A stretch of DNA of 64,000 bases from Paenibacillus ihumii (GCF_001403875.1 NZ_LN884299.1:2170117-2234116); one strand, 5' to 3'. Numbered from the stretch's first letter, positions 51,476-60,952 are shown. Translations and numbers: made by a program. Notes: generated from the letters alone by a model not told the origin.

Positions 51476-52768
51476 ATGCTCGTCCTTGCTTTTATTATCT
51501 TTCTTGTTACTTTGGTATTTGTTATTTGGCAGCCGAGAGGGCTCGGCATCGGATGGTCCGCTTGCGGTGGTGCCATCATCGCTTTGATATGCGGGGTAGT
51601 CCATTTTCAAGACGTCTGGGACGTGACCCAGATCGTCTGGAATGCCACGCTCGCATTTGTTGCAGTGATTTTGATCTCTCTCATTCTGGATGAAATCGGT
51701 TTTTTTGAGTGGGCCGCCCTTCATGTGGCTCGTATGGCCCGTGGCCATGGAAACCTCATGTTTCTCTATGTCATTCTGCTCGGGGCGATTGTCGCCTTCT
51801 TCTTCGCAAATGATGGAGCTGCGCTCATCTTAACGCCAATCGTCCTGTCTATGGTCAGAGCCCTCAAATTTGATGACCGGATGATTCTCCCCTTCGTCAT
51901 GGCGAGTGGATTTATTTCCGACACGGCGTCTTTACCGCTCGTTGTAAGCAACCTGGTGAATATTGTGTCGTCTGATTTCTTTGGTGTTGGTTTCATAGAG
52001 TATGCACACTACATGATCGTACCTACACTCTTCTCGGTAGCGGCCAGTCTGCTTGTCCTGTATTTATTCTACCGGAAGAGCATTCCACATCATTATGACT
52101 TATCGCAGTTGAAGAAGCCCATCGATGCCATCAGAGATATACGAATGTTCAAAATTTCTTGGATCATCTTAACTGTCCTGCTGATTGCTTATTTAATAAG
52201 CGAGTTCATCGAAGTTCCGGTGTCCATTATTGCCGGTGCCGCAGCGATCGTCTTTCTGCTTCTGGCAAACCAAAGCCGGCAGATCCAAACTTGGAAGCTT
52301 GTCAAAAACGCTCCCTGGTCCATTGTTGTCTTCTCCATCGGCATGTATGTTGTCGTCTATGGTCTTAAAAATGTAGGTTTGACGGATCAGCTTAGCGTTG
52401 TCTTTAACTGGGCAGGAGAACAAGGCTTGTTCATTGCAACCGTCGGTACCGGATTCATAGCGGCCATCCTCTCCTCGGTGATGAACAATATGCCTACGGT
52501 TATGATTAATGCATTAGCGATTGACGCCACAAATTCGGTGGGCACCCTGCAGAATGCTTTCATATACGCAAACGTGATTGGTTCGGATCTGGGACCCAAA
52601 ATAACACCCATCGGTTCGCTCGCAACCCTGCTCTGGCTCCATGTTCTGTCTAGCAAAGGGGTTAAAATTTCATGGGGAGCTTACTTCAAGACCGGGATGG
52701 TTCTGACCATTCCCGTGCTGCTCGCAACACTCTGCGGCTTGTATTTATGGCTTATGATCGCAGGCTAA
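51476..52768 (+). CDS. arsB: ArsB arsenite efflux permease
   Basis: 430 residues from the ATG behind GGAGG. About 11-12 membrane helices, with ArsB hallmarks WNATLAFVAVILISLILDEIGFFEWAA, AFFFANDGAALILTPIVLSM, FIADTASLPLVVSNLVNI (here FISDTASLPLVV) and the end ANVIGSDLGPKITPIGSLATLLW. It extrudes arsenite or antimonite across the cytoplasmic membrane using the proton gradient. Second gene of the operon, 14 bases after arsR. Confidence 0.95.
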   Translation: MLVLAFIIFLVTLVFVIWQPRGLGIGWSACGGAIIALICGVVHFQDVWDVTQIVWNATLAFVAVILISLILDEIGFFEWAALHVARMARGHGNLMFLYVILLGAIVAFFFANDGAALILTPIVLSMVRALKFDDRMILPFVMASGFISDTASLPLVVSNLVNIVSSDFFGVGFIEYAHYMIVPTLFSVAASLLVLYLFYRKSIPHHYDLSQLKKPIDAIRDIRMFKISWIILTVLLIAYLISEFIEVPVSIIAGAAAIVFLLLANQSRQIQTWKLVKNAPWSIVVFSIGMYVVVYGLKNVGLTDQLSVVFNWAGEQGLFIATVGTGFIAAILSSVMNNMPTVMINALAIDATNSVGTLQNAFIYANVIGSDLGPKITPIGSLATLLWLHVLSSKGVKISWGAYFKTGMVLTIPVLLATLCGLYLWLMIAG

Positions 52769-52797
52769 TATAAAAAAACATAAAGGAGTAATCGAAA

Positions 52798-53223
52798 ATG
52801 AGCAAAAAACCGCTTGTCTATTTTTTATGTACAGGGAATTCCTGCCGCAGCCAAATCGCTGACGGTTTTCTAAACGCTCTTGGAGGAGAATATTACGAAG
52901 TTAAAAGCGCAGGTCTAGAAGCACACGGACTGAACCCGCGCGCTGTTCAAGTGATGGCAGAAGCCGGTATTGATATTAGCGGCAACAGCTCTGATGTGAT
53001 CGATAAGGATATCCTAAACCGCGCAGCCTATGTCATTACGTTATGTGGACATGCAGATGAGCATTGCCCCACTATCCAGAATCCGAATGTAATCAAATGG
53101 CATTGGGGCTTCGACGATCCGGCGAAGGCCACCGGTACCGAAGAAGAGATCCTGGCACAGTTTCGAGGCGTACGGGATGCGATCAAAGGCCGTATCGAAC
53201 TATTTGTACAGCAAGGCCGCTAA
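52798..53223 (+). CDS. arsC: Thioredoxin-type arsenate reductase
   Basis: 141 residues of the low-molecular-weight phosphatase fold. Phosphate loop CTGNSCR with nucleophile Cys11, and the redox pair Cys83 and Cys90 in LCGHADEHC, as in B. subtilis and S. aureus ArsC; it reduces arsenate to arsenite, using thioredoxin, for export by ArsB. It is preceded by AAAGGAG and ends at a hairpin terminator. Confidence 0.95.
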   Translation: MSKKPLVYFLCTGNSCRSQIADGFLNALGGEYYEVKSAGLEAHGLNPRAVQVMAEAGIDISGNSSDVIDKDILNRAAYVITLCGHADEHCPTIQNPNVIKWHWGFDDPAKATGTEEEILAQFRGVRDAIKGRIELFVQQGR

Positions 53224-53227
53224 CAAC

Positions 53228-53269
53228 AAAAGAGAGGTTCCATCCGGTCGGGAGGAACTTCTCTTTTTA
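53228..53269. terminator. Terminator between arsC and histidine kinase
   Basis: AAAAGAGAGGTTCC pairs with GGAACTTCTCTTTTT (one G-U). It overlaps the last bases of the kinase gene and serves both directions. Confidence 0.8.
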
Positions 53270-54688
53270 TGTCTGCTGAAGCTTAATTTCGATTCTTGTT
53301 CCCCGATGAAGCTCGCTCGCCACATCAATTTCCCCGCCATGCGCCTTCACGATATCATGCGCAATGGCCATGCCAAGCCCTGATCCTTTATGCAGCTCGC
53401 CCGTGTTGGTTCCCCGATAATACCGGTCAAAAATCCGTTCCAGCTCTTCTTTCTTAATTCCTTTTCCATGATCCTCGACAACGATTTGAACGAAATTCCC
53501 TTGCTTCCGAACACTGACCTGAACCGCCACACCCTCATCATTATGGACGACCGCATTATAGATCAAATTGCTAACTGCACGGCGGATTAGAATTTCATCG
53601 ACATCCATTTTGATCACCTCGTCGCTGTACCGAAAGTCGATATTGCGATTACCGTAACGGGCATCATTTAGCATGTCAATGACGGCATTGCGGACAAGGC
53701 TTACAATATTAAGGTTCTTCAGATTTAGCGTCAGCTTCTTGTTTTTTAGACGCGTAGACAGGTTTAAATCCTCGATCACGTGCTTCAAATAGTGCGACTT
53801 CTGTTCAATGATTCCCGCATAATCGCGCATTTCTTCGACCGTGAAATCATAATCCTTGTCCTTCATCATTTCCGCGTACCCCTGAATCGAAGCGAGCGGC
53901 GTTTTAATATCATGCGTAATATTCGCGATCCATTCTTCCTTCATCCGATCCAGCTTTTTTCGTTCTGCCTCGCTGGCCTGCAGCTCCTCGCTCAGTACGT
54001 TCACGTTATGAAACACATCCTTATAGACCCCCTTGGTTTCATATCGGACGTTGTATTTTTTATGAGCCAGCTGCTTAATCCCGTCAATAAGGCCATGAAG
54101 CGGCCGGGTTAATCTTTTGCTGAACAAATAGGCGATGCACAGCGCGATAAAGCCGTCAACGCAAATGACGGTCACAATTCCGATTTGCAGGAACCTCCCG
54201 ACCGTCCGGATATCATAGGTAAATATATTCCGCTCCAGATAAGGGTTCTCAAAGCCGATCAAATAACTGTAGCGCTCGCCGTTTCCCGAACTTTCCCCGA
54301 CAAAAACGGTCGACATTAGTTCTTTCTCCATATATTTGTAGGCCTGAACGATATCTATCGGCGTATATTTGGTTTTGGCGCCCACAGGTACGCGGTATCC
54401 ATACACCTCTCTGCCGTCCTCGTCCAAGATTTGAATCCAGGCTTCATTTCGCTCCAGCGTCTCCTTCCCCTCCTCGGTAATGGCTGCGCCAGATTCGGAC
54501 ACTATAATCTCTTTGCTGAACGAGCGGGTTAGGGACACAACCGAATCATCTTCAGGATAAAGCGGATATTTGGGTGAGTTATTCTGATATAAATACAACC
54601 CGGTCACCACCAGGATGTTAATAAAAATGACGATGACGACAATCAGGACGACGGACGCCAGATATCTGCCGGTCAGCCGCCACTTCAT
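53267..54688 (-). CDS. Two-component sensor histidine kinase
   Basis: 473 residues from the ATG behind GAAGGAGTCTGCGCA that overlaps the response regulator stop as ATGA. TM1 at about 8-30, an extracellular sensor of about 135 residues, TM2 at about 170-192 (IGIVTVICVDGFIALCIAYLF), HAMP, HisKA with the phospho-acceptor in NITHDIKTPLASIQGYAE, and HATPase with NLIYNAVVHN, EDHGKGI and GSGLGMAI. Unlike BceS kinases it has a large outer domain, so it does not rely only on the transporter to sense. It pairs with the gene next to it. Confidence 0.93.
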   Translation of the reverse strand: MKWRLTGRYLASVVLIVVIVIFINILVVTGLYLYQNNSPKYPLYPEDDSVVSLTRSFSKEIIVSESGAAITEEGKETLERNEAWIQILDEDGREVYGYRVPVGAKTKYTPIDIVQAYKYMEKELMSTVFVGESSGNGERYSYLIGFENPYLERNIFTYDIRTVGRFLQIGIVTVICVDGFIALCIAYLFSKRLTRPLHGLIDGIKQLAHKKYNVRYETKGVYKDVFHNVNVLSEELQASEAERKKLDRMKEEWIANITHDIKTPLASIQGYAEMMKDKDYDFTVEEMRDYAGIIEQKSHYLKHVIEDLNLSTRLKNKKLTLNLKNLNIVSLVRNAVIDMLNDARYGNRNIDFRYSDEVIKMDVDEILIRRAVSNLIYNAVVHNDEGVAVQVSVRKQGNFVQIVVEDHGKGIKKEELERIFDRYYRGTNTGELHKGSGLGMAIAHDIVKAHGGEIDVASELHRGTRIEIKLQQT

Positions 54689-55395
54689 TGCGCAGACTCC
54701 TTCAGGGCAAGCTTGTACCCAAGTCCCTTTACGGTCACCAAATATTGCGGATTCGACGGATCCTCCTCGATTTTTTCCCTCAGCCGCCGGATATGAACCA
54801 TGACCGTATTGTCGTAACCGAAGGATTCCTCCCCCCATACGTGGTCGTACAGGCTTTCCTTGCTTATGATCCGGTTCGGGTGCTTCAGGAAATGGGTAAG
54901 AAGGCCAAGCTCCTTCGGCTTCAGCTCAATGATATCGCCATTTTTCTTGAGCTCGACTTTTTGTTGATCAAGCTCAAAAGGTCCGGCCCTCAGGATATGC
55001 TCTTTCTTCTTATCCGGGCGGTGATCCGTTCTTCTAAATCGGGCCTTAATCCGGTAAGCTACTTCCTTCGGACTAAACGGCTTGGTAATATAGTCGTCGC
55101 CGCCGATCGCAAATCCCAGGATTTTATCGATTTCCTCCGTCTTGGCAGACAAAAAGAAGATCGGCACATTCGAAACACTGCGGATTTGTTTGCATACATC
55201 GTAGCCTTCGCCGTCCGGAAGCATGATATCCAAAATGACGAGATCGGGCTGCTTGTCCTGAAACAAAGTCCAGCCTTCTTCCGCGCTGCCGGCCGTGAAC
55301 ACATGCTCAAAGCCCTCCTTAATCAGCACGGTTCTCAGAAGCTTTACGATATCTTCCTCATCATCGACGATCAGTATTTTTTGATCTAGCAGCAA
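54685..55395 (-). CDS. OmpR family response regulator
   Basis: 236 residues from a TTG; the open frame reaches 55482 but receiver domains start at this position (KILIVDDEEDIVKLL). Receiver domain (about 1-120) with the acidic pair DD, phospho-Asp in DLVILDIMLPDG and the Lys in TKPFSP; winged-helix output domain (about 135-232) with ELKPKELGLLTHFLKHPNRIISKESLYDHVWG and NTVMVHIRRLREKIE. It overlaps the kinase gene. The ABC transporter block upstream, with direct repeats in its promoter, is the likely target. Confidence 0.93.
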   Translation of the reverse strand: MLLDQKILIVDDEEDIVKLLRTVLIKEGFEHVFTAGSAEEGWTLFQDKQPDLVILDIMLPDGEGYDVCKQIRSVSNVPIFFLSAKTEEIDKILGFAIGGDDYITKPFSPKEVAYRIKARFRRTDHRPDKKKEHILRAGPFELDQQKVELKKNGDIIELKPKELGLLTHFLKHPNRIISKESLYDHVWGEESFGYDNTVMVHIRRLREKIEEDPSNPQYLVTVKGLGYKLALKESAQ

Positions 55396-55500
55396 TTTGG
55401 GCGGAGCCCCCTTTCTACAGGCGGGAAAGAAACGGGCGCTGCCCGTATGCTTACCATGAGCCTTTTCCCCCCGCTCTGCCATTTTACTATAACCATATTT

Positions 55501-55527
55501 AAAAAGCTTGCTCTCAACCGAAAGCTT
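55501..55527 (-). terminator. Possible terminator between peptidase and response regulator
   Basis: Two AAGCTT copies 12 bases apart can pair; on the minus strand TTTTTAAA follows. The stem is short, so partial read-through is likely. Confidence 0.4.
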
Positions 55528-55530
55528 GCC

Positions 55531-57732
55531 TCACTCCTCGGCGAAAAACTTCGCCATCGGATTGGTCGTCTTATTCTCGGCAATAATGCTGCCAGCTTGA
55601 TCCCAAACATAATATTGATAGTAATCCGCGCTGATCCCGAGCACGTTTATAATCTGTCCCGTATACCGGTCGATCATGTCAGGACTCCATGCATCCCCAT
55701 TCCAGAAAAAATGCAGGAGCAGACGGTTTTGATTATACGGATGCTTGATAATATAAGCGCCTGAAGCTTCTTTCAGGTTCATGATGCTTTTCCAATCGAA
55801 GCCGATGGCCTTTGTTTTTTGGATGATGCCGGGTTTTAACGCCTGAATAATTCCGCTGCTTCTGGCGCTGCCGATTACGATGATGTTACTGCTCGCCAGT
55901 TCCTTTTCCAGCTTGTTCTTTATCGCCTGGCGCTCCGTTATGACATCGGCTGAAATACCCATGATCCCGAGCATTCCTTGAAGCTGCTCCAGCATCGCCT
56001 GCTGCTGCGTCTTCGCCGTCCCGGCGGCCTGATCGCCCAGCACGATCGTCAACGGCTCGCCCTGCAGCGCTTTGTCCATGATCCGGCTCATCGTTTCCGC
56101 CGGAAGATCAGGAACCTGGGTCATGAAGGACTGGTATACGTTCTTGAACTGTTCATGCCAATATTCAATTTCTTCCGCTTCGGACAACCGGTATTCGGGC
56201 TTCAGAGCAAACTTCGGATCATGCAGCGCCTTATCCATCTCCGTACGCGCTTCTTTTCCGAGCGTATCCTCAATTGTTTGCAGCAGCCCGTCGATCGTCG
56301 CATTTTTATGAACGTAACGCTTGAAATACTCTCTCATGAACCGGTCAAATGGATCCTCGCCTACCCTACGGTACAGCTGGTAAATGGCCTGGCGCCCTTT
56401 TTTATAAAAAATCGCATCTGCTTCCCCTTCCGCTTCGGCATTCGCTGAAGCGATCGGCTTGTCTACAAAAGACATGTCCTCAATTTGAATCGCTTGGAAC
56501 CCGTTCAAGATATCGCCTTGCTTTTCGGCAAAATATACTTTTGAAAATTCAGCAAAGCCTTCATCCAGGAACGACTCTTTCTCCGAATTGTTGCCGATCA
56601 GGGCATGGAACCACTGATGAGCAATCTCATGCACGAATACATAGTCCTGCTGCGGGTTGGCATTATGCTGAATTTGCCCCATCTGAATGACTCGGGAAAA
56701 CTCAACGGCGACTCCTTCCACATAGGATTCCGCGATCCGAAACTCAGGATAAGGGTATTTTCCGTATTTCTCATTAAAAAAGCTAATCGCATCAAAAGCG
56801 GTATCGATATACTGGCCAACGATTTTTTTCTTGTTCGGCATGTTATCGAAATAATAATATTCAACGGTGAGTCCGTCACGAGTCACACTTTCTACTTTAT
56901 AATTCGGGCTGGCAAAAAAGACGAATTCCCTCGTGTGATCAGCATTGGCGGACACGACCTTCCGGCCGGGCTCGTCCTTAGCCTCCTGCGTGGTGATCGT
57001 CCCCGGCATCAGGACTTGATAGGAAGCCGGTACGTTAAAGTGAACCTCGAAATCCGAGGATACGTAGTAGTCGGTCTCAAAGTTGGTGCTGTAGGGAGTT
57101 TTATCCCATTCATGCTGTTCCTCGTCGTAGACCGAAGCCACAGGGAACCAATACGCCCCGTTGATGATATCTTTATAATAAGAAAGCCGCTGCATGCCAT
57201 ATGGAATTTTTACGTCGAAGCTGAGGTCGATGGTTACCGTCTCGCCCGGCTCCAGCCCGCGCTCCAATTGTACGGTCAAAGCCTGGTTGCTGTTCGTAAA
57301 AACCAAGGATTGCCCGCCAGCCGCTGCACTCAGAATGTCAATGCCGCCAAGGAAATCCTCCGGCTTCTTCTCCGGGCTCTGCTTGCGGATCTCCTCGTTG
57401 TTTCTAACGAACATCGACGTTTGCGTCTCTTTGGAGCGATTCGCATCAGCGAATGTATGGAAGACGATCTCCTGCAGCGTGTCCTTGGACATGTTCCGGT
57501 ACGTGACCGTTTCCTTTCCCCGGATATGCATGTCCTGCTCGTCCAGCCGGGCGTCGATCCGGTATTGAACCTGGGCATGCTCCTGCGCCGCTTCGGCGGG
57601 CTGTTCGGCGGATTGGACTGCCGGCCCGGCCAGAACATGGCTAGCGCCAATCCAAGGACTTGCGGCTAGCGTCACGGCCAGTGAATAGGCCAGTGCTTTG
57701 TGGGTTACAGATTTGAAAGTCGATTTCTTCAT
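55531..57732 (-). CDS. Secreted M1-family metallopeptidase
   Basis: 733 residues. A signal peptide (about 1-36, KALAYSLAVTLAASPWIGAS-type core) indicates export. N-terminal beta domain to about 290, then the gluzincin core: HEIAH at 368-372 and the third zinc ligand Glu391 (HExxH-x18-E), with FLDEGFAEFSK. The GAMEN-like substrate motif is altered to GVAVE (340-344), keeping the Glu. The last 300 residues are helical with a final domain of unknown type (about 560-733). It would trim peptides outside the cell. It is in one direction and close behind a Bce-type transporter and YxeA, so degradation of the same antimicrobial peptides is a fair inference. Confidence 0.85.
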   Translation of the reverse strand: MKKSTFKSVTHKALAYSLAVTLAASPWIGASHVLAGPAVQSAEQPAEAAQEHAQVQYRIDARLDEQDMHIRGKETVTYRNMSKDTLQEIVFHTFADANRSKETQTSMFVRNNEEIRKQSPEKKPEDFLGGIDILSAAAGGQSLVFTNSNQALTVQLERGLEPGETVTIDLSFDVKIPYGMQRLSYYKDIINGAYWFPVASVYDEEQHEWDKTPYSTNFETDYYVSSDFEVHFNVPASYQVLMPGTITTQEAKDEPGRKVVSANADHTREFVFFASPNYKVESVTRDGLTVEYYYFDNMPNKKKIVGQYIDTAFDAISFFNEKYGKYPYPEFRIAESYVEGVAVEFSRVIQMGQIQHNANPQQDYVFVHEIAHQWFHALIGNNSEKESFLDEGFAEFSKVYFAEKQGDILNGFQAIQIEDMSFVDKPIASANAEAEGEADAIFYKKGRQAIYQLYRRVGEDPFDRFMREYFKRYVHKNATIDGLLQTIEDTLGKEARTEMDKALHDPKFALKPEYRLSEAEEIEYWHEQFKNVYQSFMTQVPDLPAETMSRIMDKALQGEPLTIVLGDQAAGTAKTQQQAMLEQLQGMLGIMGISADVITERQAIKNKLEKELASSNIIVIGSARSSGIIQALKPGIIQKTKAIGFDWKSIMNLKEASGAYIIKHPYNQNRLLLHFFWNGDAWSPDMIDRYTGQIINVLGISADYYQYYVWDQAGSIIAENKTTNPMAKFFAEE

Positions 57733-57793
57733 GGGTTCTCTCCTTTTTTAAACATAAGATGTATGCGCTCATAAGGCCATCCAGGCCGGGGAC

Positions 57794-58165
57794 TCAATTC
57801 CCGGCGGCACTGTCCAGCTTATGCTTCGCCTTCTCCGGCAGCTCCTCGGCCTGTACCTCCTGGTAGGAGCTGACCTGATCTTTTTTTACATAGATTCGCA
57901 AATAAGCGTCCTTGCGCAGCTCCTTGCTTGCCGTAAAGGTCAGCTCTTTTTCTTTCCCATTGGAATCAAAGCCCTTCAGGGTGTATTCGTAATAGACATA
58001 CTTCTCTCCACTGTTAAATTTATCTTCCACTCTCTTTCCGTCCAGGTTGATCTGCACGAAATATTGCTGCGCACCAAGACGGTTCATATTTACGTTTTGG
58101 ATAAAAAGAACAAATCCGACCAGCACGACCAGAATGAAGAACATGGCTATCCGTGCTTTTTTCAC
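57794..58165 (-). CDS. YxeA family protein (DUF1093)
   Basis: 123 residues. One N-terminal membrane anchor or signal (ARIAMFFILVVLVGFVLFI), then the DUF1093 beta-rich domain QQYFVQINLDGKRVEDKF, YVYYEYTLKGFDSNGKEKELTFTASKELRKDAYLRIYVKK. YxeA proteins are found beside Bce-type transporters such as YxdLM and are of unknown mechanism. It lies 15 bases after the permease gene in the same operon and should be extracytoplasmic. Confidence 0.85.
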   Translation of the reverse strand: MKKARIAMFFILVVLVGFVLFIQNVNMNRLGAQQYFVQINLDGKRVEDKFNSGEKYVYYEYTLKGFDSNGKEKELTFTASKELRKDAYLRIYVKKDQVSSYQEVQAEELPEKAKHKLDSAAGN

Positions 58166-58180
58166 TTTGGCTCACCTCCT

Positions 58181-60112
58181 TTACTTTACATTCGTAACGA
58201 TTTTGTAGTAGCTGTTAACGGTCAGGAAATAATAGATTAAATAAATGCATATATAAGCTCCCATACAGGTAACGACGGGAACGGCAAGACTGGTCATTAG
58301 CAGTTTCGATAGCGCCGCGAGAGCCACCGCGCAATGCATCATGCCGAAAGCTAGCGGCAGGCCAAAAATAAACATCATCTGCTTGGCGACCGTGTTGCGG
58401 ATCTCTCTTTTCTTGACGCCGATTTTATGCAAAATCAAATAACGGGCTTTGTCGCTGCTCGCTTCTGTCAGCTGTTTGAAGTAAATGATGCTGCCCGTAG
58501 CGGCCAGGAATACTAATCCGAGGAATCCCCCCATAAATACAAGTAGGCCGGTTGACTCCATGCCCCGCGCATAATCGCTGTAAAAGCTTGTAAAGCCAGC
58601 TGTCTCCGGCAAAATGCCTTCCAGCTGTTTCGTCAGCTCCTTGGCCTTATCCTGATGCGATATGCTGTAGGCTTGGACTGCCATCGTTTTGGCCTTCGGC
58701 TGAAGGGCCGCAAACATTTCGTCACTGACGACAATGGTCGAATATACCGTACCGGTATTCAGTACGCTGTATTGTTTCAGCGCTTTGAAGCGGAGCGTTT
58801 CCTTCATGCCCTTGCCCTTCAGCGTGATCGCCGAGCCCACATAATCCGGGGATATCCCCTCCATATGCATCGGCTCAAGCACCGCGGCTTCGCTGCCCTC
58901 AAGACTTACAGCATCATTCCGCCCTTGAAGCTTGGCCAAGCGGTTAAAGTCCTGGCTCGAAATTACTGTAAAGGATTGCTCATTCAAGCCGGTGTTTTGC
59001 TTCAATCCGGAGGTATCGGCATCCACTTCAAGAAGAGAAATGGATTCGTGATAAAGCACTTTATGCCCCGGAGCCTGCCGAATGGCCTGATCGGCTTTGC
59101 TGTCTGCAATTTCGCTGCCTCCGATAAACATATAGCTGTTCGGATTCGCAAGCGCCGCATTCGTTTGGTTGTTATAGTAGAAGCTGTATGACGTCCCGAC
59201 CGCCGTAAGCGTCGTTGCGCTCAATACAGCGATGATCGTCAGCGTGCGCGCATTTCCCTTCATCCGGTACAATAGCTGGGATATTCCGATCAAATTCAAG
59301 CCCTTCCAGTAGCTTTTTTTGTTCCTGCGGGACAGCTTCAGCAGCGTGACCGTCAAGGTATTAAACAGCAGATAGGTGCCTAAAATGACCGATACCAAAA
59401 TGACGAGCGGAGTCAGCATAAAACCAAGCGCCGCCCATGCTTTGGACGTGAGCAGATTTTGCAGCGCAAGCCAGTAACCGAAGCCGATAAGGAGGACGGA
59501 CAACAAAGCGAGCAGAATGGAAGCCTTCGGCTCCTTTTCATGCTCCTGATCCGCCTGGAACAGCTCGATCAGCTTAAAGCGGTATATCAGCCGGTAGCCC
59601 TGAACCGACGTTATAAGCGTAATCATCATAAACACAATGAACGTGTTGGCCATGGCAGCCAGAGATATCGTAAAGTTCGGTACGGCGTCGTAGCCCATGA
59701 CCTTCATCAGGAGCATCACAAAAAAACGGCTGAGCACGGAGCCCAATGCGATGCCTATGATCAATGCCATAACGCCCATCAGAAAGTTTTCGTAAAAAAG
59801 CATTCGCCCGATCTTTTTCTTGCGGACGCCGAGCAAGGAGTACAGTCCGACCTCTTTTTTGCGCTTGCGCGTAAAAAACGAATTTGAATACCAAATGAAA
59901 ACAGCTACGAATACGATGAGCACGACCGCCGCGCCGCTGAAGGCTGAGCTGATCTTCTGCGAACCGTCCGAAGCCGATTGAATGGTGCTGTCGTATTTTA
60001 AAGAGACGAAGGTAAAATAGATCACAATACTGAAAATCATCGATGCGAAATACAGAAAATAATTGGCGAAATTTTTCCGGATGTTTTTCCCGGCGATCTT
60101 AAACAGCGTCAT
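58181..60112 (-). CDS. Bce-type ABC transporter permease (FtsX domains)
   Basis: 643 residues from the ATG behind GGGGGTGG, overlapping the ATPase stop by 14 bases. Ten predicted membrane helices in the BceB order: one, then three, a further pair, a large outer loop of about 200 residues (about 320-510) and the final helices (GLLVFMGGFLGLVFLAATGSIIYF). Opening KIAGKNIRKNFANYFLYFASMIFSIVIYF and the KKEVGLYSLLGVRKKKIGRMLFYEN segment are typical. It moves or frees antimicrobial peptides such as bacitracin-like or lantibiotic compounds and signals to a two-component system. Confidence 0.93.
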   Translation of the reverse strand: MTLFKIAGKNIRKNFANYFLYFASMIFSIVIYFTFVSLKYDSTIQSASDGSQKISSAFSGAAVVLIVFVAVFIWYSNSFFTRKRKKEVGLYSLLGVRKKKIGRMLFYENFLMGVMALIIGIALGSVLSRFFVMLLMKVMGYDAVPNFTISLAAMANTFIVFMMITLITSVQGYRLIYRFKLIELFQADQEHEKEPKASILLALLSVLLIGFGYWLALQNLLTSKAWAALGFMLTPLVILVSVILGTYLLFNTLTVTLLKLSRRNKKSYWKGLNLIGISQLLYRMKGNARTLTIIAVLSATTLTAVGTSYSFYYNNQTNAALANPNSYMFIGGSEIADSKADQAIRQAPGHKVLYHESISLLEVDADTSGLKQNTGLNEQSFTVISSQDFNRLAKLQGRNDAVSLEGSEAAVLEPMHMEGISPDYVGSAITLKGKGMKETLRFKALKQYSVLNTGTVYSTIVVSDEMFAALQPKAKTMAVQAYSISHQDKAKELTKQLEGILPETAGFTSFYSDYARGMESTGLLVFMGGFLGLVFLAATGSIIYFKQLTEASSDKARYLILHKIGVKKREIRNTVAKQMMFIFGLPLAFGMMHCAVALAALSKLLMTSLAVPVVTCMGAYICIYLIYYFLTVNSYYKIVTNVK

Positions 60113-60866
60113 GATGTCCACCCCCGAGCGATGCCAGAACCTCCAGAATTCGTCCAAAGAACTCCTTCCGCGTCAGCCCTTCTTGGGGAAGCTCCTGGAA
60201 CAGCTGCCCGTCCTTAATGAAAATGACCCGTTGACAATAGCTCGCCGCGTAAGCATCGTGCGTTACCATCAGGATGGTTGATTGGTTGGCCTGATTCAGC
60301 TTGCTCAAGCTCTCCAGCAGACTGGCAGCCGATTTTGAATCCAGCGCGCCGGTCGGCTCGTCTGCAAGAATAAGGCTCGGATGGGTAACGATCGCCCGCG
60401 ATGCGGCCGCCCGCTGCTTTTGTCCCCCGGAAATATGATATGGGTACTTGTCGAGGATCTGGCGGATGCCGAACGTGTCGGCTATTTCCTGAACCCGCTT
60501 TTCGATCTCTGCGGCAGGCACCTTGGACAGCGCCAGCGGAAGCACGATGTTCTCCTTCACCGTTAGCGTATCGAGCAGGTTGTAATCCTGAAAGATGAAC
60601 CCGAGCTTATTCCGGCGGAAATCGGACAGCTTCTCTTCGTTCATGGCGACGATATTTTCCCCGTCGATTGTGATTTTCCCGGATGTCGGTGTGTCGATGG
60701 TCGAGAAAATGTTCAGCAGTGTTGATTTTCCAGCTCCTGAGGGACCCATAATCCCGACAAACTCCCCTTCATTGATACTAAGGCTGATGCTTTGCAGAGC
60801 TGTATATTGGTTTCCTTTTGCGCCAAAGATTTTGTTCACGTTGTTAGCTTGCAGTATGGTTTTCAT
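60099..60866 (-). CDS. Bce-type ABC transporter ATP-binding protein
   Basis: 255 residues. Walker A GPSGAGKST, Q-loop FIFQDYNLL, signature SGGQKQRAA, Walker B LILADEPTGALDS and the H-loop VTHDAYAA are all intact. It belongs to the MacB/LolD/BceA group. First gene of the operon with permease, YxeA and M1 peptidase; GGAG stands 6 bases before the ATG. Energises the partner permease. Confidence 0.95.
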   Translation of the reverse strand: MKTILQANNVNKIFGAKGNQYTALQSISLSINEGEFVGIMGPSGAGKSTLLNIFSTIDTPTSGKITIDGENIVAMNEEKLSDFRRNKLGFIFQDYNLLDTLTVKENIVLPLALSKVPAAEIEKRVQEIADTFGIRQILDKYPYHISGGQKQRAAASRAIVTHPSLILADEPTGALDSKSAASLLESLSKLNQANQSTILMVTHDAYAASYCQRVIFIKDGQLFQELPQEGLTRKEFFGRILEVLASLGGGHHDAV

Positions 60867-60922
60867 GACTATCTCCTTAATATGTCTAGATTAATAAACA
60901 CAAACCTAATCTTAATGGCCGG

Positions 60923-60952
60923 ACCTTACACCATGTTAGCCCCAACCTTACA
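60923..60952 (-). promoter_or_regulatory. Direct repeat in the Bce operon promoter
   Basis: Two copies of TGTAAGGT (minus strand, 60945-60952 and 60923-60930) are spaced 22 bases start to start, two helical turns, as expected for an OmpR-type regulator dimer. They lie upstream of a TATTAA -10-like box with a poor -35, suggesting an activated promoter. Confidence 0.6.
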
